A stretch of 64,000 bases of DNA from Reyranella sp. CPCC 100927 (GCF_007859315.1 NZ_VOHA01000031.1:20259-84258); one strand, 5' to 3'; shown: positions 16,965-26,182, counted from the stretch's first letter. Notes: generated by a model not told the origin, from the letters alone. A program made the numbers and translations.

Positions 16965-18302
16965 TCACCGGAATCGCGGCATGCCCACGCCCGAGGCGCA
17001 CATCTTCCACGCATCGATGCGCCGCTGGCGGTCGGCCGGGGTGTCGCCGGTGCGGTCGATGTAGGGATTGGCCCGGCAGACGCTGATGCACAGCGAATGT
17101 CCTTGCGCCTCGCAATAGCCGCCGATGGCAGTGATCGCGGCCGCGACCTCGGCTGCCCGGTTGAAGTCGGGTACGCGTTGCCAGGGCTGCGGTACGACGC
17201 CGGGCGGCAGTTCGAAATGCCGGCGTGTATCGCCGGACAGCGATGCCACGATCGCCCGCGTCTCGCCGTCGGCGGTCACCGGTGGCAGTTCGAAGGCCGC
17301 GGCCAACGCGTCGGCGGCGGTCATCGGCCGCCAGGCAGCGGCACGGCGCCGGGCTTCCGCCAGATCGGCGCTCGACATCGTCTCCTGCAGGCGCGCTTGC
17401 GTGCTCGAAGGTCCCGGCGTCCCGGGACGGCGTGTCGCGATCAGGACCCACATGTAGGCCTGTACCGGATCCGGCGCGACGATCGTGCGGTTGTCGCGCA
17501 CCAGACCTTCGTCGAACAGCCGGATCGCGCGTTCGACGGCCGGGGCGTGCGCCAGGTGCGCCGCCCGCATCAGCCAGACATAACCTTCCGCCGGGTCGAA
17601 CGCTTTGCCCGTGCCATCCAGCAGCATCCGGCTCAGTGTCGCCATCGCCTGGGGATCACCGCTGGCCGCGGTGCGCCGATGGATCTCGATCAGGCCGGCG
17701 CGGTCGGGCGGTACGCCCGGTGCGCCCACCAGCAGTCGCCGCTCGAGCCGCTGGCGTGCGCGTATGTCGCCTGAGTCGGCAGCCTGGCGCAACAGCTGCA
17801 TCGAACCGGCGACATCGCGTGCGACGCCGCGGCCATAGAGCATCATCTCCGACAGGGCCACCCGTGCGGTCGCACTGCCGGCCCGTGCCGATCCTTGCAG
17901 CACGGTCGCGATGCGGGTCTCGTCGGCGGCCGGCTCCAACCCGTCGCTGCGCAGATCGTTGTAGCGCAGCGCCGCCTCGGGATTGCCTTGCTCCGCCGAA
18001 CGGCCGAACCAGCCGATGGCGCTGCGCGCACCATTGCCGCCGGCAAACCCGTTGCCCGAGGCAAGACGGCTCGCCAGCAGGTGTTGCGCCAAGCGGTCGC
18101 CCTGCACGGCGCGTTCCAGCAGCCGCAAGTCCTCGGCCGGCAGCGGACATGTCGTGAGCACCTTGAGGAGGCCGCAGCGCGACTGCAGGTCCTTCAGCGT
18201 CGCGGGTGCGTGGTCGACATCGTAGCGTCCGTCCTGTGCCACGGCCGGTGGCGCGAGAAGGATCAGCACCATCAGCAGCCCGTACGCCGACCGCCTCACC
18301 AT
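16965..18302 (-). CDS. Sel1-repeat (TPR-like) periplasmic protein
   Basis: A 445-residue protein if started at 18302, where GGGGGAG precedes the ATG and a signal peptide follows (MVRRSAYGLLMVLILLAPPAVAQ). The body holds several Sel1-like helical repeats of about 36 residues, for instance GDRLAQHLLASRLASGNGF, GNPEAALRYNDLRSDGL and GSATARVALSEMMLYGRGVA. These form solenoids that scaffold protein complexes. The last 60 residues have four cysteines and no repeat. Partner unknown. It is convergent with RidA and divergent from the second ABC binding protein. Confidence 0.75.
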   Translation of the reverse strand: MVRRSAYGLLMVLILLAPPAVAQDGRYDVDHAPATLKDLQSRCGLLKVLTTCPLPAEDLRLLERAVQGDRLAQHLLASRLASGNGFAGGNGARSAIGWFGRSAEQGNPEAALRYNDLRSDGLEPAADETRIATVLQGSARAGSATARVALSEMMLYGRGVARDVAGSMQLLRQAADSGDIRARQRLERRLLVGAPGVPPDRAGLIEIHRRTAASGDPQAMATLSRMLLDGTGKAFDPAEGYVWLMRAAHLAHAPAVERAIRLFDEGLVRDNRTIVAPDPVQAYMWVLIATRRPGTPGPSSTQARLQETMSSADLAEARRRAAAWRPMTAADALAAAFELPPVTADGETRAIVASLSGDTRRHFELPPGVVPQPWQRVPDFNRAAEVAAAITAIGGYCEAQGHSLCISVCRANPYIDRTGDTPADRQRRIDAWKMCASGVGMPRFR

Positions 18303-18480
18303 GACTCCCCCGATTCTTTGTTGTCGTTGACGTGCTGCCATTAGGAGGCAGGCGCGACCGCCGGTCAACGCGCGGAGTTCCTTTCGCCGCAGACACCGTC
18401 TAGGCTGCTCGGTCTGCGTCGTATCAAGCGTCGATTGGCTCAAACACCGTAGTGTCCATCCCCCGAGACGGAGGTCAGCC

Positions 18481-20058
18481 ATGGTGGGGCGGTTCCGGCA
18501 CAGCCTGATTCGCTGGGCGTTCGCGTTGGGTGCGGCATGTCTGGGCACGGCGGCATCAGCCCAGACGTTGCGGGTGGTGATGCACTCCGACATCAAGGTG
18601 CTCGATCCGGTATGGAGCGGCGCCTACATCGTGCGCAACCATGGCTACCTGGTCTACGACACGCTGTTTGCGCTCGATGCGGCACTGCAGCCCAAGCCGC
18701 AGATGGTGGAGTCCTGGGTTGCCAGCGAAGACCGCAAGATCTACCGCTTCGTCCTGCGGGAGGGCCTGTTGTGGCACGACGGCCAGCCGGTGACGGCCGA
18801 GGACTGTATCGCCTCGATACGGCGCTGGGGTGCGCGCGATCCGATGGGCCAGAAGCTGCTGCAGTTCACCCAGGAGATGAAGGCGCTCGATGCCCGCACC
18901 TTCGAACTGGTGATGAAGGTGCCCTACGGCCTAGTCGTCGAATCGCTGGCCAAGCCCAGCGTCAACACGCCCTTCATGATGCCCCGGCGCGTCGCCGAGA
19001 CCGATCCCTTCAAGCAGATCGACGACTATACCGGCTCCGGTCCGTTCATCCTCAAGCGCGACGAGTGGAAACCGGGCGAGCGCATCGTCTACATCAAGAA
19101 CCCCAAGTACAAGCCGCGTGCCGAGCCGGCCTCGGGCCTGGCCGGTGGCAAGGTGGTGAAGGTCGATCGCATCGAGTGGCTGGCGATGCCCGACTCACAG
19201 ACGATGGTCAACGCGTTGCTGGCCGGCGAAATCGATATCATCGAGCAGGTGCCGTACGACCTGCTGCCGCTGGTGGAGAAGGAAAAGGACATCGTGCTGG
19301 TCAAGAGCGTGAGCCCGAACCAGTACGTGTTCCGGCCCAATTGGCTGCATCCGCCGTTCAACAACGAGAAGGTGCGCCAGGCGGCCATGATGGCATTGAA
19401 CCAGGAAGACTTCCTGAAGGCGGTGAATGGCGATCCACGTTTCTATCGCACCTGCAAGGCGATGTTCACCTGCGGCACGCCGCTGGAATCGGTGGCCGGC
19501 ATGCAGGGCAAGACCGAGTCCAACGTCGCGGCGGCGCGGGCGCTGTTGAAGGAAGGCGGCTACGACGGCACGCCGGTCGTGCTGCTGCACGCCAGCGACT
19601 CACCGCCGCTCGCCCCGCTGTCGCCGGTGGCCAAGAGCCTGTTCGAGCGCGCCGGCTTCAAGGTCGATATGCAGTCCAGCGACTGGCAGTCGCTGGTGAA
19701 CCGGCTGCTGACCAAGAAGGGGCCGGTCGCGGAAGGTGGCTGGAGCGCATTCTTCACGTACTGGTCGCAGGCCGATCTGCTCGACCCGCTCATGACGCCT
19801 TTTCTCCAGTCCAATTGCGAGAAGGCCCGCGCCGGCTGGCCCTGCGACGAGACCATGGAGCAGTTGCGCGAGAAATACGCACTGGAAACCAACCCGGCGA
19901 AGAAGCGCGCCATCGCCGACGAGGTGCAGACTCGCGCGATGACGATCATCACGCATGTGCCGCTGGGTGAGTCATTCCCGGTCGCCGGCCTGCGCAGCAA
20001 TCTCGGCGGCTGGATCAACGCGCCCGTCACGGTGTTCTGGAACGTGACGAAGAAGTAA
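18481..20058 (+). CDS. ABC transporter substrate-binding protein, peptide/nickel type, paralogue of the 14743 gene
   Basis: A 525-residue binding protein with a signal peptide (residues 1-27, cleavage near ASAQT). Long segments are almost the same as in the 14743 gene, such as VVMHSD, VWSGAYIVRNHGYLV, NPKYKPRAEPASGLAGGKVV and RQAAMMALNQEDFLK, so the two are recent paralogues. Differences cluster in the second half of the ligand cleft (WLAMPDSQTM against WVWIPDPQTQ, ASDSPPLAPLSP against PTDLQVIGNMGP), which may mean different ligands. No permease genes are adjacent. Confidence 0.9.
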   Translation: MVGRFRHSLIRWAFALGAACLGTAASAQTLRVVMHSDIKVLDPVWSGAYIVRNHGYLVYDTLFALDAALQPKPQMVESWVASEDRKIYRFVLREGLLWHDGQPVTAEDCIASIRRWGARDPMGQKLLQFTQEMKALDARTFELVMKVPYGLVVESLAKPSVNTPFMMPRRVAETDPFKQIDDYTGSGPFILKRDEWKPGERIVYIKNPKYKPRAEPASGLAGGKVVKVDRIEWLAMPDSQTMVNALLAGEIDIIEQVPYDLLPLVEKEKDIVLVKSVSPNQYVFRPNWLHPPFNNEKVRQAAMMALNQEDFLKAVNGDPRFYRTCKAMFTCGTPLESVAGMQGKTESNVAAARALLKEGGYDGTPVVLLHASDSPPLAPLSPVAKSLFERAGFKVDMQSSDWQSLVNRLLTKKGPVAEGGWSAFFTYWSQADLLDPLMTPFLQSNCEKARAGWPCDETMEQLREKYALETNPAKKRAIADEVQTRAMTIITHVPLGESFPVAGLRSNLGGWINAPVTVFWNVTKK

Positions 20059-20174
20059 TCGCCTCCGCGTGCGCGGCTTCCCGACGAGACGCCCGGGGGC
20101 GCTTTTGCGTCACCCGGGACGCAGGAACCAACAGGCAGTGCCCAGCGTTGTCCATGACACAACGACACGGACCC

Positions 20175-20675
20175 ATGGAACTCATCTCCCGGATCGTCTT
20201 TGGCCTGGCGGGCACGCTCCTGATGCTGCTTGCGGCGGCCCTGGGGTTCTACGGAATCTATGATTTCGTAGTCAGCGCCAGCGGGTCGCTGGCCGCGGGT
20301 GGCGAGGCTTTGCTGCGCGCGATCGGCTACCTGGTGGTGGCGATCGCGGTATTCGACGTCTCGAAGTACCTCATCGAGGAAGAAGTCGTGCGTGGCCGCG
20401 AGCTGCGCGCCGCGTCCGAGGCCCGGCGCAGCCTGACCAAGTTCGTCTCCACCATCGCCATCGCGGTCTTCCTCGAAGGCCTGGTCACCGTGTTCCGCGT
20501 CAGCAAGGATCAGGTGGCGGAGATGATCTACCCGACGCTCCTGCTGATCACCGGCATTCTGATCGTTCTCGGCCTGGGTGTGTATCAGCGCCTCAGCGCC
20601 AGCGTGGAACGGGAGGTCGAGCACCGCGACCAGCGCGACGGCGAAGCGACGCCGGATCGGCCAAAACGCAAGTAG
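20175..20675 (+). CDS. Inner-membrane protein, four predicted spans
   Basis: A 166-residue protein from the ATG at 20175; upstream in-frame starts exist at 20154 (ATG) and 20148 (TTG), and no ribosome site clearly decides. Hydrophobic segments sit at about residues 5-30, 41-62, 88-106 and 118-142, with a charged loop EEEVVRGRELRAASEARR between the second and third and a charged C-terminal tail. I do not recognise the family with confidence. It lies between the ABC binding protein (117 bases) and the convergent TAM41-like gene (21 bases). Confidence 0.7.
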   Translation: MELISRIVFGLAGTLLMLLAAALGFYGIYDFVVSASGSLAAGGEALLRAIGYLVVAIAVFDVSKYLIEEEVVRGRELRAASEARRSLTKFVSTIAIAVFLEGLVTVFRVSKDQVAEMIYPTLLLITGILIVLGLGVYQRLSASVEREVEHRDQRDGEATPDRPKRK

Positions 20676-20696
20676 GCAGGCCTCGTTCCGGCGGCG

Positions 20697-21695
20697 TTAG
20701 CGGAATGCGCCCTTGCGCCAGTAGCGGACCGCCAGCACCGGCGAGGCGAGCAGAGGGTGGCGGCGCTGCCAGTCGCTCATGTCCACGCGCACGCCGGAGT
20801 GCCGCTGGATCTTCCAGGCGACGTAATCGGCGCCGCCTTCGAACGTGAACACTGCCTTCATCAAGCGCAGGATGTTGAGCGTCTTGCCCAGCCACCGCCG
20901 CCGGATCCAGGCGCGCCGCGTGCGGCGCTGGACGTCTGCACCGGCAACCGGCGCAAAGCGCCCGTCAGCGTCGCTCACCGACGGAAAGCCGGCGGCAGCC
21001 AGTGCCGCGGGCGTCAACTCCGTGTAGCGGGCGGCGTGCGCGTCGTGAACGTGGGCTGGCCGTTCAGCCGATTCGGGACGCAGTTCGGCGCCGTAGCTTT
21101 CGCTGAAGACACGCACCCACAGGTCGCGGGCGCTGAAGGACGTCGCAAACAGCGGCGCCGTGGTCTTGACGGCGGTGGTCACGGCATCGGCCAGCGACTC
21201 GACGAGCGCGTCACGCATGCCGGACCGGGCGAACGGCACGGCGGTGGGCTGACAGAACCGGCCCCAGAAATAGTTCTGCAGCGTGTCCTCTTTCACGAGG
21301 CGCCGAAACTGTGCCAGCGTGACGATGGCGTACTTGCAGCGCACCCGGGTGCCGTCGTACGGCACCTCGAGATAGAAGACGTTGGGCGGCAGGAACCGGT
21401 TGCCGAGCGCCGCCAGCGCGCCGGTGTTGGCACGCCGGACATCATCGACGACGGCATAGAAATCCATCAGCCGTTCCTCGGCCCGGCCAGGACCGACGAC
21501 GGTGCCATCGCCGTCGTCGGCCGGTCGCAGGCAGGAACCGTAGAACAGTGTCGCCAACAGGCAGCTTTTGTGGCGCGCCACGATCGCATCGCTCATGGCG
21601 CGCGCCGCGGCGCTCACCGTCTGGTTGGCCTCGCGTGCCAGCAACGCCCGCAGCGTCGCGTATGCATCGCCGCGAGCCATGATCGACGTGGTCAT
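20697..21695 (-). CDS. TAM41-like phosphatidate cytidylyltransferase candidate (CDP-diacylglycerol synthase)
   Basis: A 332-residue protein whose order of motifs follows mitochondrial Tam41/Mmp37: FYGSCLR (51-57, nucleotidyltransferase glycine-serine loop), LMDFYAVVDD (76-85, metal aspartates), PPNVFYLEV (103-111), RCKYAIVTLAQFRRLV (119-134) and YFWGRFCQPTAV (142-153). Tam41 makes CDP-diacylglycerol from phosphatidate and CTP at the membrane. The start at 21695 overlaps the stop of the upstream CDP-alcohol phosphotransferase by four bases (ATGA), so a CDP-lipid synthase and a CDP-lipid-consuming enzyme are co-translated. It is a peripheral protein with no obvious transmembrane span. The assignment comes from motif order, not an alignment. 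Confidence 0.6.
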   Translation of the reverse strand: MTTSIMARGDAYATLRALLAREANQTVSAAARAMSDAIVARHKSCLLATLFYGSCLRPADDGDGTVVGPGRAEERLMDFYAVVDDVRRANTGALAALGNRFLPPNVFYLEVPYDGTRVRCKYAIVTLAQFRRLVKEDTLQNYFWGRFCQPTAVPFARSGMRDALVESLADAVTTAVKTTAPLFATSFSARDLWVRVFSESYGAELRPESAERPAHVHDAHAARYTELTPAALAAAGFPSVSDADGRFAPVAGADVQRRTRRAWIRRRWLGKTLNILRLMKAVFTFEGGADYVAWKIQRHSGVRVDMSDWQRRHPLLASPVLAVRYWRKGAFR

Positions 21696-22906
21696 GCCGC
21701 GGCGCCGGAGCCGGCCAGATACGACGCCACCGCCCGGCCGCGCCGGCGCTCGGCGAAGGCCTGCATGATGCGCACGGCGTGAAAGCCGATACAAAGCACG
21801 GTCCACATGGCGACAGCGGCCAGGCCGACGTCGGGCCGACCAAGCAGCGTGAAGACCGACAGGATGATCAGGTTGGGGTTGCGCCGTGCCGTGATCAGGC
21901 GCGAGAGGGCATCGATCGGCCGCCAGGTGAACATCTCGAACTTGAAGGCCCACAGGAAGATGCCTTCTTCGATGCGGCCCAGGATGTAGCCCGCGATCAC
22001 GATCAGCATCGCGATCTGCATGCCGGGCAGCGATGCGAAGGTCAGTGTGCCCAATCCCCAGTACCAGGCAAACCACCAGAACGGTGGATGCACCAGGTCG
22101 GTGCCGTGGTCGAAGACGTTGCCCCATTTCGACGAGGTCAACGTCACCCGCGCCAGCTTGCCGTCGACGGTATCGAGGAAGCACATCGCCCAGGCAAACA
22201 GCAGGCCCGACAGGAACCAGCCGAACCAGAACAGCAGTGTCGCGGCAACGACGCACAGAAAGCTGACCAGCGTGACGGCATTGGGCGAGATGCCGAGCGC
22301 CGCGCACCAGCGGGTGACCACCAGAGCGGGCGCTGGCCAGACATATTTGGTCACGACGTCGGTCAGGCCTTTGTAGGAGGCCATGAACATGTGACGCTCG
22401 ATCGCAGCCACCGACATCTCCTGGGTCGAGAGCACGTAGGGCGGCACGTTGTTGCGCAGATTTTTGCGGTAGGACACACCAAGCGAATCGGGCGAGACGA
22501 CCTGCAGCCCCAGAGCTTGGGCATCGGCGGCGCCAGGGGACGGCGAGGACAGCAAGGCGTAGGCGGCCGCCGCCTTGGCCGCCGGCACCGTGACGGCGAC
22601 CAGCCGACCCGACCCGGGCGCCTGTAGCGCGATGTCGTTGCGGTCGACCAATGGCCGCGCCAGTGCGTCGTCGAACAGGTGGTCGGCGCGCAGCAAGGTG
22701 ACCTGCCCGTGTTCAGGCCAACTCTCGCCGTCGTCGAGGATCGTCGTGACGCCCACCCGGCCGAACATCCGGCGCAGGCGCTCCAGCGCCGGCTGCGAGA
22801 ACGGCCGCGCCTGCGCGTGGCCGACGAGGCAGACGGTCGGCGTGCTGGTCGAGAGGTCGGAACGGGTGTCGGTCACGGTGTCGTCAGGGGGCAAACCGAC
22901 CATCAT
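21692..22906 (-). CDS. CDP-alcohol phosphatidyltransferase-family membrane protein (copy 1)
   Basis: A 404-residue protein. Residues 240-270 hold the complete CDP-alcohol phosphotransferase signature: Asp248-Gly249-x2-Ala252-Arg253-x8-Gly262-x3-Asp266-x3-Asp270, on a transmembrane helix as usual. Around six hydrophobic helices fill residues 195-395. The N-terminal 180 residues (CLVGHAQARPFSQPALERLRRMFGRVGV) look like a degenerate nucleotidyltransferase-type domain without the GxGxR loop, recalling bifunctional inositol-phosphate cytidylyl/phosphotransferases. It has a paralogue at 27286. Substrates are unknown; the adjoining TAM41-like gene suggests CDP-diacylglycerol as donor. Confidence 0.8.
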   Translation of the reverse strand: MMVGLPPDDTVTDTRSDLSTSTPTVCLVGHAQARPFSQPALERLRRMFGRVGVTTILDDGESWPEHGQVTLLRADHLFDDALARPLVDRNDIALQAPGSGRLVAVTVPAAKAAAAYALLSSPSPGAADAQALGLQVVSPDSLGVSYRKNLRNNVPPYVLSTQEMSVAAIERHMFMASYKGLTDVVTKYVWPAPALVVTRWCAALGISPNAVTLVSFLCVVAATLLFWFGWFLSGLLFAWAMCFLDTVDGKLARVTLTSSKWGNVFDHGTDLVHPPFWWFAWYWGLGTLTFASLPGMQIAMLIVIAGYILGRIEEGIFLWAFKFEMFTWRPIDALSRLITARRNPNLIILSVFTLLGRPDVGLAAVAMWTVLCIGFHAVRIMQAFAERRRGRAVASYLAGSGAAA

Positions 22907-23050
22907 CCGGTGTGGTCGTTGGGTCAGGTTTAGGCAAGAACGCCCTCAGCCGCAAGACGGCGCTGCTGCCGCCGCAGGGCGGGGGATGTCCGAAGGCCCC
23001 ATATGAGGCCAAGGCTCGATTGTCCGGGCCAACCGTGGCAAACTGCACGC

Positions 23051-23383
23051 ATGCGCTATGAAACGGCGAAATCGATGGACCGGCCGGCCACCATGACCCT
23101 GGATTCCGGGGTTGAGGCTCTGGGAGGACCGGTGTCCGGCGAGGTTTTGTCCCCCGTCAGCCTGCTGACCGTTCAGTTTCTGGCCTGGATTGCCGCCGCA
23201 CCCCGCACGCACGCCGATGTCATGGATGCCTGGCGCAGCACGTGCCCACGCCAGTCGGTCTGGGAAGACTCGGTCATCGATGGGCTGGTAACATTCGCCG
23301 GAGAAACAAAAAGCGTGATGCTCACAGCGCACGGCAAGGCCGTCCTGCATGCCAGCGCGCAACCGGACATTGGCCGCCGTTGA
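23051..23383 (+). CDS. Small hypothetical protein, possible winged-helix-like fold
   Basis: A 110-residue product from the ATG at 23051 (the frame is open to 23003). Core SPVSLLTVQFLAWIAAAPRTHADVMDAWRSTCPRQSVWEDSVIDGLV, then a short strand pair and SVMLTAHGKAVLHA. The pattern of helices followed by a beta-wing-like LTAHGKAVL resembles small DNA-binding winged helices, but there is no certain family. Its stop codon is overlapped by the TTG start of the next gene, so the pair is translationally coupled. A regulatory role for the downstream genes is possible but unproven. Confidence 0.6.
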   Translation: MRYETAKSMDRPATMTLDSGVEALGGPVSGEVLSPVSLLTVQFLAWIAAAPRTHADVMDAWRSTCPRQSVWEDSVIDGLVTFAGETKSVMLTAHGKAVLHASAQPDIGRR

Positions 23384-24321
23384 CGTCACCTGTGTTCACA
23401 TTCACCCACTTGTCTGACCCCCACCTGCCGCTGCCGCCGGTGCGGATGCACGAGCTGCTGTCCAAGCGTGTCACCGGCTGGCTGTCATGGACACGCCGCC
23501 GGCGGTTCATGCTTCGACCCGATGCGCTGGCGGCCACCATGGCGGATATCGGCGCCGCCAAGCCGGATCACATCGTCGTCACCGGCGATCTCGTGAATAT
23601 TTCGACCGTGGAGGAGTTTCGCCAGGCTGCGGACTGGTTGACCCGCCTGGGCCCGCCTGACCATGTGACGGCCATCCCCGGCAACCATGACGCCTATGTC
23701 CGCACGCCGCCAGGCGAAGGGTTCGATCTGTGGGCCCCCTACATGGTCGGCGACGGTGCGCCGGCGTCGGCACGCCCGGAGTTTCCTGCGGTGCGCCGGC
23801 GCGGCCCGGTCGCCTTTGTCGGGCTCAGCACGGCGGTACCAATGCCGATGCTCGTCGCCGCCGGTACGTTGGGTGCCGAACAGATCGCGCGCTTCGAGGC
23901 GGTCATGCGCGATCTGGCTGTTGCTGGCCTGTGCCGCGTCGTGCTGATCCATCACCCGCCGCAGATCGGTGGCGCCAAGCCGCGCAAGGCGCTCACCGAT
24001 GCCGCGGCGTTTCGGGCAGCGGTCGAACGCGTCGGTGCCGAGCTGGTCCTGCATGGCCACAACCACCGTACCCAACTCGGCCGCATCGATACGCCGCAGG
24101 GCGGCGTGCCGGTCCTGGGCGCGGCGTCGGCATCGGCCGCACCGGGGACACGCTATGGCGCCGGTGGGTATAACCTGATCCGGGTATCGGCGCAGGACAC
24201 GGGCTGGGCCATCGACATCGAGGTCCGCACCATTGCCGACGATCTGGCTGGCTGCCGCACGGCGCAGCGCTTCCGGCTGGTGGCGCCGCGACCCCCGGTC
24301 GCGCCGGCGCGGGCGGCGTGA
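23380..24321 (+). CDS. Calcineurin-like metallophosphoesterase
   Basis: A 313-residue two-metal phosphoesterase: FTHLSDPHL (Asp-x-His), VTGDLVN (GD), IPGNHDAY (GNHD), VVLIHHPPQ and LHGHNHRTQ (GHxH) are all in place, giving a full set of metal ligands. Best start is TTG at 23380, overlapping the previous stop as TTGA; GTG at 23392 is the alternative. Substrates in this class range from cyclic nucleotides to CDP-alcohols and lipid phosphates. Given the CDP-alcohol enzymes on both sides, hydrolysis of a nucleotide-linked or phosphorylated lipid head group is a reasonable guess. Confidence 0.85.
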   Translation: MTSPVFTFTHLSDPHLPLPPVRMHELLSKRVTGWLSWTRRRRFMLRPDALAATMADIGAAKPDHIVVTGDLVNISTVEEFRQAADWLTRLGPPDHVTAIPGNHDAYVRTPPGEGFDLWAPYMVGDGAPASARPEFPAVRRRGPVAFVGLSTAVPMPMLVAAGTLGAEQIARFEAVMRDLAVAGLCRVVLIHHPPQIGGAKPRKALTDAAAFRAAVERVGAELVLHGHNHRTQLGRIDTPQGGVPVLGAASASAAPGTRYGAGGYNLIRVSAQDTGWAIDIEVRTIADDLAGCRTAQRFRLVAPRPPVAPARAA

Positions 24322-24434
24322 GCACACACCGCGTTGTAATTTGAGGCTATTTCGCCTACCACGCCTGCCTGACGGGTCCGGCGCGACCGGCTGATCCGGC
24401 CGCCCGCCCCAAAACCTCAAGTCTGGATCCCGAC

Positions 24435-24881
24435 ATGGCCACGCCCAACGCCACCATGACCAAGTTCGGCTATCCCTCTGGCCTGGTGGCCGAGACGGCC
24501 TACTGGAGCGTTCAGGTTCGTCCCGCCCAGGCAACGCTGGGGGCCCTGGTGCTGGTCTGCAAGGATCCCGTAACGGCCTTTTCCGACATCAGCCCGCAGG
24601 CCCATGCCGAGATGAAGGTGTTGGTCGAGCGCATCGAGCGCTGCCTCAAAAAAGCCTTCACCTACGACAAGATCAACTGGCTCATGCTGATGATGGTCGA
24701 CCCTGACGTGCATTTTCACGTCCTGCCGCGTTACGCCACGGCGCGTACGTTTGGCGATCTCGAGTTCACCGACCCCGGCTGGCCGGCGGCCCCGAACATC
24801 GGCTTCAACCCGCCGCTGGGACCCACGACGCTGGCTGATCTTACCGCGCACCTGAAGCGCGTGTGGGCCGACGTCGGCTGA
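24435..24881 (+). CDS. HIT-family protein
   Basis: A 148-residue histidine-triad protein with YDKINWLMLMMVDPDVHFHVLPRY at residues 77-100 containing the signature. The nucleophilic His93 and His95 are present, while the first His of the classical triad is Asp91, a variant seen in some HIT hydrolases. Such proteins cleave nucleotide phosphoramidates or dinucleoside polyphosphates. It starts the tight run HIT-lptF-lptG-phosphotransferase (spacings 10, 10 and 17 bases), so it is likely to act with them, perhaps on a nucleotide-activated lipid precursor. Confidence 0.82.
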   Translation: MATPNATMTKFGYPSGLVAETAYWSVQVRPAQATLGALVLVCKDPVTAFSDISPQAHAEMKVLVERIERCLKKAFTYDKINWLMLMMVDPDVHFHVLPRYATARTFGDLEFTDPGWPAAPNIGFNPPLGPTTLADLTAHLKRVWADVG

Positions 24882-24891
24882 CGAGACGGCC

Positions 24892-26172
24892 ATGTCGCTC
24901 ACGCTATCGCGGTCGATGTTGCAGCGCTTCGGGATCACCCGGATCGACCGCTACATCCTGGAGCGGGCGCTGGTGCCGCTGACGGCGTCGATCGGCATCG
25001 CGCTGGTCGCGCTGCTGCTGGAGCGCATGGTGCGGCTGATGGAGCTGCTGGTGAACCAGGGTGGCCCGGTTCTGCTGGTACTCAAGCTGCTCGCCAACCT
25101 GGTGCCGCATTATCTCGGATATGCCCTGCCGCTGGCATTGTTCCTTGGCATCACGCTCAGTGCCACACGGCTGAGCGTCGACAGCGAGCTCGACGCACTG
25201 CAGTCGGCCGGTGTCGGCCTGACGCGATTGCTGCGGCCGGTGATGTGGCTGACGGTGATGCTGACCCTGGTGATGGTATTGCTGGTCGGCTGGCTGCAGC
25301 CGCTGACGCGCTACCAGTTCCGCGCGCTGATGTGGGCGGCCACCAATTCGGCGTGGGATCTCGCCGTCGAAAAGGGGTCGTTCTTCAACGGCATCGGCAA
25401 CTACACGGTGCTGATCGAGGACATGGGTGATTCGGGCCGCACGCTAAAGGGCGTGTTCGTGCAACAGCGCAAGACCGACGGCGGCGTCGTGATGATGACG
25501 GCCGAAACCGGTGAAGCGGGGCGTCTGCCGGACAGCGGCCAGATCGTGCTGAAGCTGCGTAACGGCCGGCGGGTCGAGACCGAACGTGCGTCGGACAAAG
25601 TGACGGTGCTGTCGTTCGAGCGCTTCGATCTGCCCATGGAAGTCGCCACGACCGATCCCTTCCGCGATCGCAGCGGTGAGCGCGAGCTGACCTTCTCCGA
25701 ATTGCTCTGCCAACTGCGGCTGCAGCCGGCCGCGCAAGCGCCGTCGCCGCCGCCCTGGCCGTGCAGCGAAAGCGCGCAGCCCCTGCAGTTCAAGGGCAGC
25801 CGCCTGGAGTCGGAAACACATGCACGACTGGTGCGTATCCTCTCCCTGCTGTTCCTGCCCTTCATGTCGATCCCGTTGGGCCTGGCGTCGCGGCGCAGCC
25901 AGAAGGCGGCCGGCCTCGTGGTCGGCGTCATCCTGCTGGCGCTCTTCAACTACCTGCTGCAGTTCGGCGAAAAAGGGGCTGACTACGGCAGGATTTCGCC
26001 GTGGCTCGGCCTGTGGGGCCCGCTGATCGCGATGATGGCGCTGAGCTTGTTCCTGTTCTGGCTGGTGAAGGAGCGGCCCCGCGACAATCCGGTGGAGACC
26101 ATGTTCGCGGCCCTGGAACGGTCGCGCGCCAATCTGACGGCGGCCGTACGCCGCGCCTTTGGGCGTGCGTGA
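24892..26172 (+). CDS. lptF: LptF-family lipid-export permease
   Basis: A 426-residue member of the LptF/LptG (YjgP/YjgQ) family: three N-terminal spans (around 28-50, 65-90, 105-130), a periplasmic beta-jellyroll (about 145-290) and three C-terminal spans (300-395). ITRIDRYILERALVPL, LPLALFLGITLSATRLSVDSE and MSIPLGLASRRSQKAAG match family landmarks. LptF and LptG with LptB extract lipopolysaccharide from the inner membrane. Here they are not followed by lptD/surA as in the usual alphaproteobacterial locus but by a CDP-alcohol phosphotransferase, so this may be a second pair with another lipid cargo. The linker at about residues 278-300 is proline/serine-rich. Confidence 0.9.
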   Translation: MSLTLSRSMLQRFGITRIDRYILERALVPLTASIGIALVALLLERMVRLMELLVNQGGPVLLVLKLLANLVPHYLGYALPLALFLGITLSATRLSVDSELDALQSAGVGLTRLLRPVMWLTVMLTLVMVLLVGWLQPLTRYQFRALMWAATNSAWDLAVEKGSFFNGIGNYTVLIEDMGDSGRTLKGVFVQQRKTDGGVVMMTAETGEAGRLPDSGQIVLKLRNGRRVETERASDKVTVLSFERFDLPMEVATTDPFRDRSGERELTFSELLCQLRLQPAAQAPSPPPWPCSESAQPLQFKGSRLESETHARLVRILSLLFLPFMSIPLGLASRRSQKAAGLVVGVILLALFNYLLQFGEKGADYGRISPWLGLWGPLIAMMALSLFLFWLVKERPRDNPVETMFAALERSRANLTAAVRRAFGRA

Positions 26173-26182
26173 GGGGCGGATC

